Below, piece after piece: positions 62,696-64,000 of a stretch of DNA of 64,000 bases; position 1 is the first letter of the stretch, and every line of letters begins with the position of its first letter. The stretch covers positions 1 through 64,000 of the forward strand of contig JAFVEM010000072.1 of NCBI GenBank assembly GCA_017476005.1. Direction: 5' to 3'. The notes below the pieces were generated by a model. That model ran no database searches, was not told the DNA's origin, and saw only the letters and a list, made by a program, of their open reading frames with translations. Position numbers and translations under genes: made by a program. The stretch comes from Selenomonadaceae bacterium. GTDB lineage: Bacteria; Bacillota; Negativicutes; Selenomonadales; Selenomonadaceae.

Positions 62696-63466
62696 GTGAA
62701 AAATTTGCAGTACCCTATAAATCTTGTAATGCGCGGAAGGCTGGCGGTGGTTATTGGCGGCGGCCGGGTAGCTTTGCGAAAAATAAAATCCCTGCTCCTA
62801 GCTGAGGCTAGAGTGCGCGTTATTGCGCCGGAAATTTTGCCGAAGCTGGAGACCTTGGCCTCCTCGGGCAGGATAGAATGGCGACGGCTGTATTACGGCG
62901 AGATGCCCCGACCAAGCGACGAGGATGATTTGCTGGCCGATGCCTTTATGCTAATTTGCGCCACGGACAAACCGGAGATTAACACGAGGGCGGCGAGGGC
63001 GGCCAAAGAGCGTGGCATCTTGATAAACGCCCCGGCCGAGCCGGAACTTTCGGATTTTACCTTGCCGGCAGTGCTACGGCGAGGTGAGTTTACCTTGGCC
63101 GTTTCCACGGGAAATCTTTCCCCCGCTTTTTCTAGGGTGGTGCGACGGAAACTTGAGAGAGACTTCCCCGAAAGTTTCGGCGCATGGCTGGAACGCTTGG
63201 CGGCTTTGCGGCAGGAATTGCGACAACAAGTGCAGGATGAACGAGAACGAGAAAACATCTGGCGACGAGCGTTAGATGACAATATATTAGAATTGGTCGG
63301 TTTGGGAGAGCTAGACCAAGCGGAGGTAGAGTTAAGGCATGGAATTGATCGCTGTCGGCTTGAATCACAAAACGGCTCCCGTAGCGGTGCGGGAACGGTT
63401 TTCACTGGGGAAGGAGGCTATACGGCAGGGACTGACGAACCTCAGCGCCTATCCCGGAATCAATGA
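62696..63466 (+). CDS. Precorrin-2 dehydrogenase / sirohydrochlorin ferrochelatase type protein
   Basis: About 256 residues from GTG 62696. Residues 1-150 have the NAD-binding motif VIGGGRVALRKIKSLL, a cofactor loop and the ICATDKPEINT segment typical of Met8/CysG-A. A helical end follows. In siroheme or heme d1 synthesis this enzyme oxidises precorrin-2. The ORF runs 128 bases into hemA, which is unusual. Confidence 0.85.
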   Translation: MKNLQYPINLVMRGRLAVVIGGGRVALRKIKSLLLAEARVRVIAPEILPKLETLASSGRIEWRRLYYGEMPRPSDEDDLLADAFMLICATDKPEINTRAARAAKERGILINAPAEPELSDFTLPAVLRRGEFTLAVSTGNLSPAFSRVVRRKLERDFPESFGAWLERLAALRQELRQQVQDERERENIWRRALDDNILELVGLGELDQAEVELRHGIDRCRLESQNGSRSGAGTVFTGEGGYTAGTDEPQRLSRNQ

Positions 63467-64000
63467 GGCGGTGATCCTCTCCACCTGTAATCGTAGCGAG
63501 CTTTATGCCGAGGTGAACGACGCCGACACCGATAAAGAGGCGGTGCGGCAGTTTCTCTTTGACCTTACCGGCAACGACGAGACCGTGGAGGATTATCTCT
63601 ATACCTTGACGGGGGAGGACACCATTCGCCATTTGTTTGCGGTAACGGCCAGTCTCGATTCGCTGGTATTGGGGGAGGGGCAAATTCTTTCCCAAGTAAA
63701 AGCAGCCTATACATTGTCTAGGGAACTGGGAACCACCGGCACGGTGCTAAATACCCTGTTTCATCGCGCCATCGCCGTGGGAAAAAGGGTGCGTACGGAG
63801 ACTCGCATCGCCTACAGCGCCGTTTCCGTCAGCTATGCGGCGGTGGAATTGGCGCGAAAAAAACTGGGGGGACTAGAAGGGGCGACCGCTCTTATATACG
63901 GCGCCGGAAAAATGGCGGAGCTGACGGTGCAACATCTGCGTTCCCACGGTATTAAACAAATTTATGTGGCTAATCGACATGTGGAGAAGGCGCGAGAGTT
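63339..64000 (+). CDS. hemA: Glutamyl-tRNA reductase HemA, 3'-truncated by window edge
   Basis: ATG 63339 opens a frame to the right edge: MELIAVGLNHKTAPVAVRER, with the catalytic Cys in STCNRSELY, SLVLGEGQILSQVK and AYSAVSVSYAAVELARKK. The NADPH domain begins at GAGKMAELT. This makes glutamate-semialdehyde, the first step of tetrapyrrole synthesis. Confidence 0.96.
   Translation, partial: MELIAVGLNHKTAPVAVRERFSLGKEAIRQGLTNLSAYPGINEAVILSTCNRSELYAEVNDADTDKEAVRQFLFDLTGNDETVEDYLYTLTGEDTIRHLFAVTASLDSLVLGEGQILSQVKAAYTLSRELGTTGTVLNTLFHRAIAVGKRVRTETRIAYSAVSVSYAAVELARKKLGGLEGATALIYGAGKMAELTVQHLRSHGIKQIYVANRHVEKARE

Overview
The window comes from a diderm Firmicute, most likely a member of the Negativicutes. 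Firmicute signs are a hrcA-grpE-dnaK-dnaJ operon behind a CIRCE operator, ribosomal protein L27 with a cleavable N-terminal peptide next to its protease Prp, and an rplU-prp-rpmA-obg-proB order. Outer-membrane signs are a 1119-residue autotransporter whose beta-domain ends in Trp and an MBOAT/SGNH acylation pair. GTG and TTG starts are common, and no tRNA, rRNA or CRISPR array was seen. No stretch longer than 300 bases lacks a gene.

Positions 1-29.8 kb (all minus strand) hold a large, poorly described locus that looks like a type VI-type contractile injection machine with its own regulation. It has a probable fused TssB-TssC sheath (21014-23209), two Hcp-like tube proteins, two VgrG-like spikes, a DUF4280 PAAR-like tip, an Rhs protein, and three unrecognised proteins that I take as candidate baseplate parts. 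Among these sit a second DnaK, a 919-residue Hsp70-like protein, a J-domain protein, two FHA proteins, an active PP2C phosphatase, a degenerate PP2C-TPR membrane protein, a secreted-type vWA protein and a Sel1-repeat protein. An ECF sigma factor is encoded at 26878-27441. Two sites share the motif CTGTGACA-N15-CGTATAAG, one before the sigma/dnaK2/vWA/sheath genes and one before the tube genes, suggesting that this sigma factor drives the whole system. No ClpV, TssM/L/J or Ser/Thr kinase is visible; the cluster runs off the left edge.

Positions 29.8-48.8 kb are mostly housekeeping: a DUF4160 pair, hfq-miaA, an UPF0173 hydrolase, an HD-GYP protein, an AmrS-like radical SAM enzyme, a uridine-kinase-like protein, a VapBC-like pair, the heat-shock operon, a GT41 glycosyltransferase with comEA-like gene, then HAD-proB-obg-rpmA-prp-rplU. 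A family of GGGG/CCCC palindromic repeats is scattered between genes and has entered two reading frames.

Positions 48.8-64 kb are accessory: tandem DUF445 proteins, a low-GC adenine methyltransferase broken at an A10 tract (possible phase variation), the papain-like autotransporter, the acyltransferase pair, HicAB, cobU, a CheY/CheX pair and the start of a siroheme/tetrapyrrole operon ending in partial hemA.
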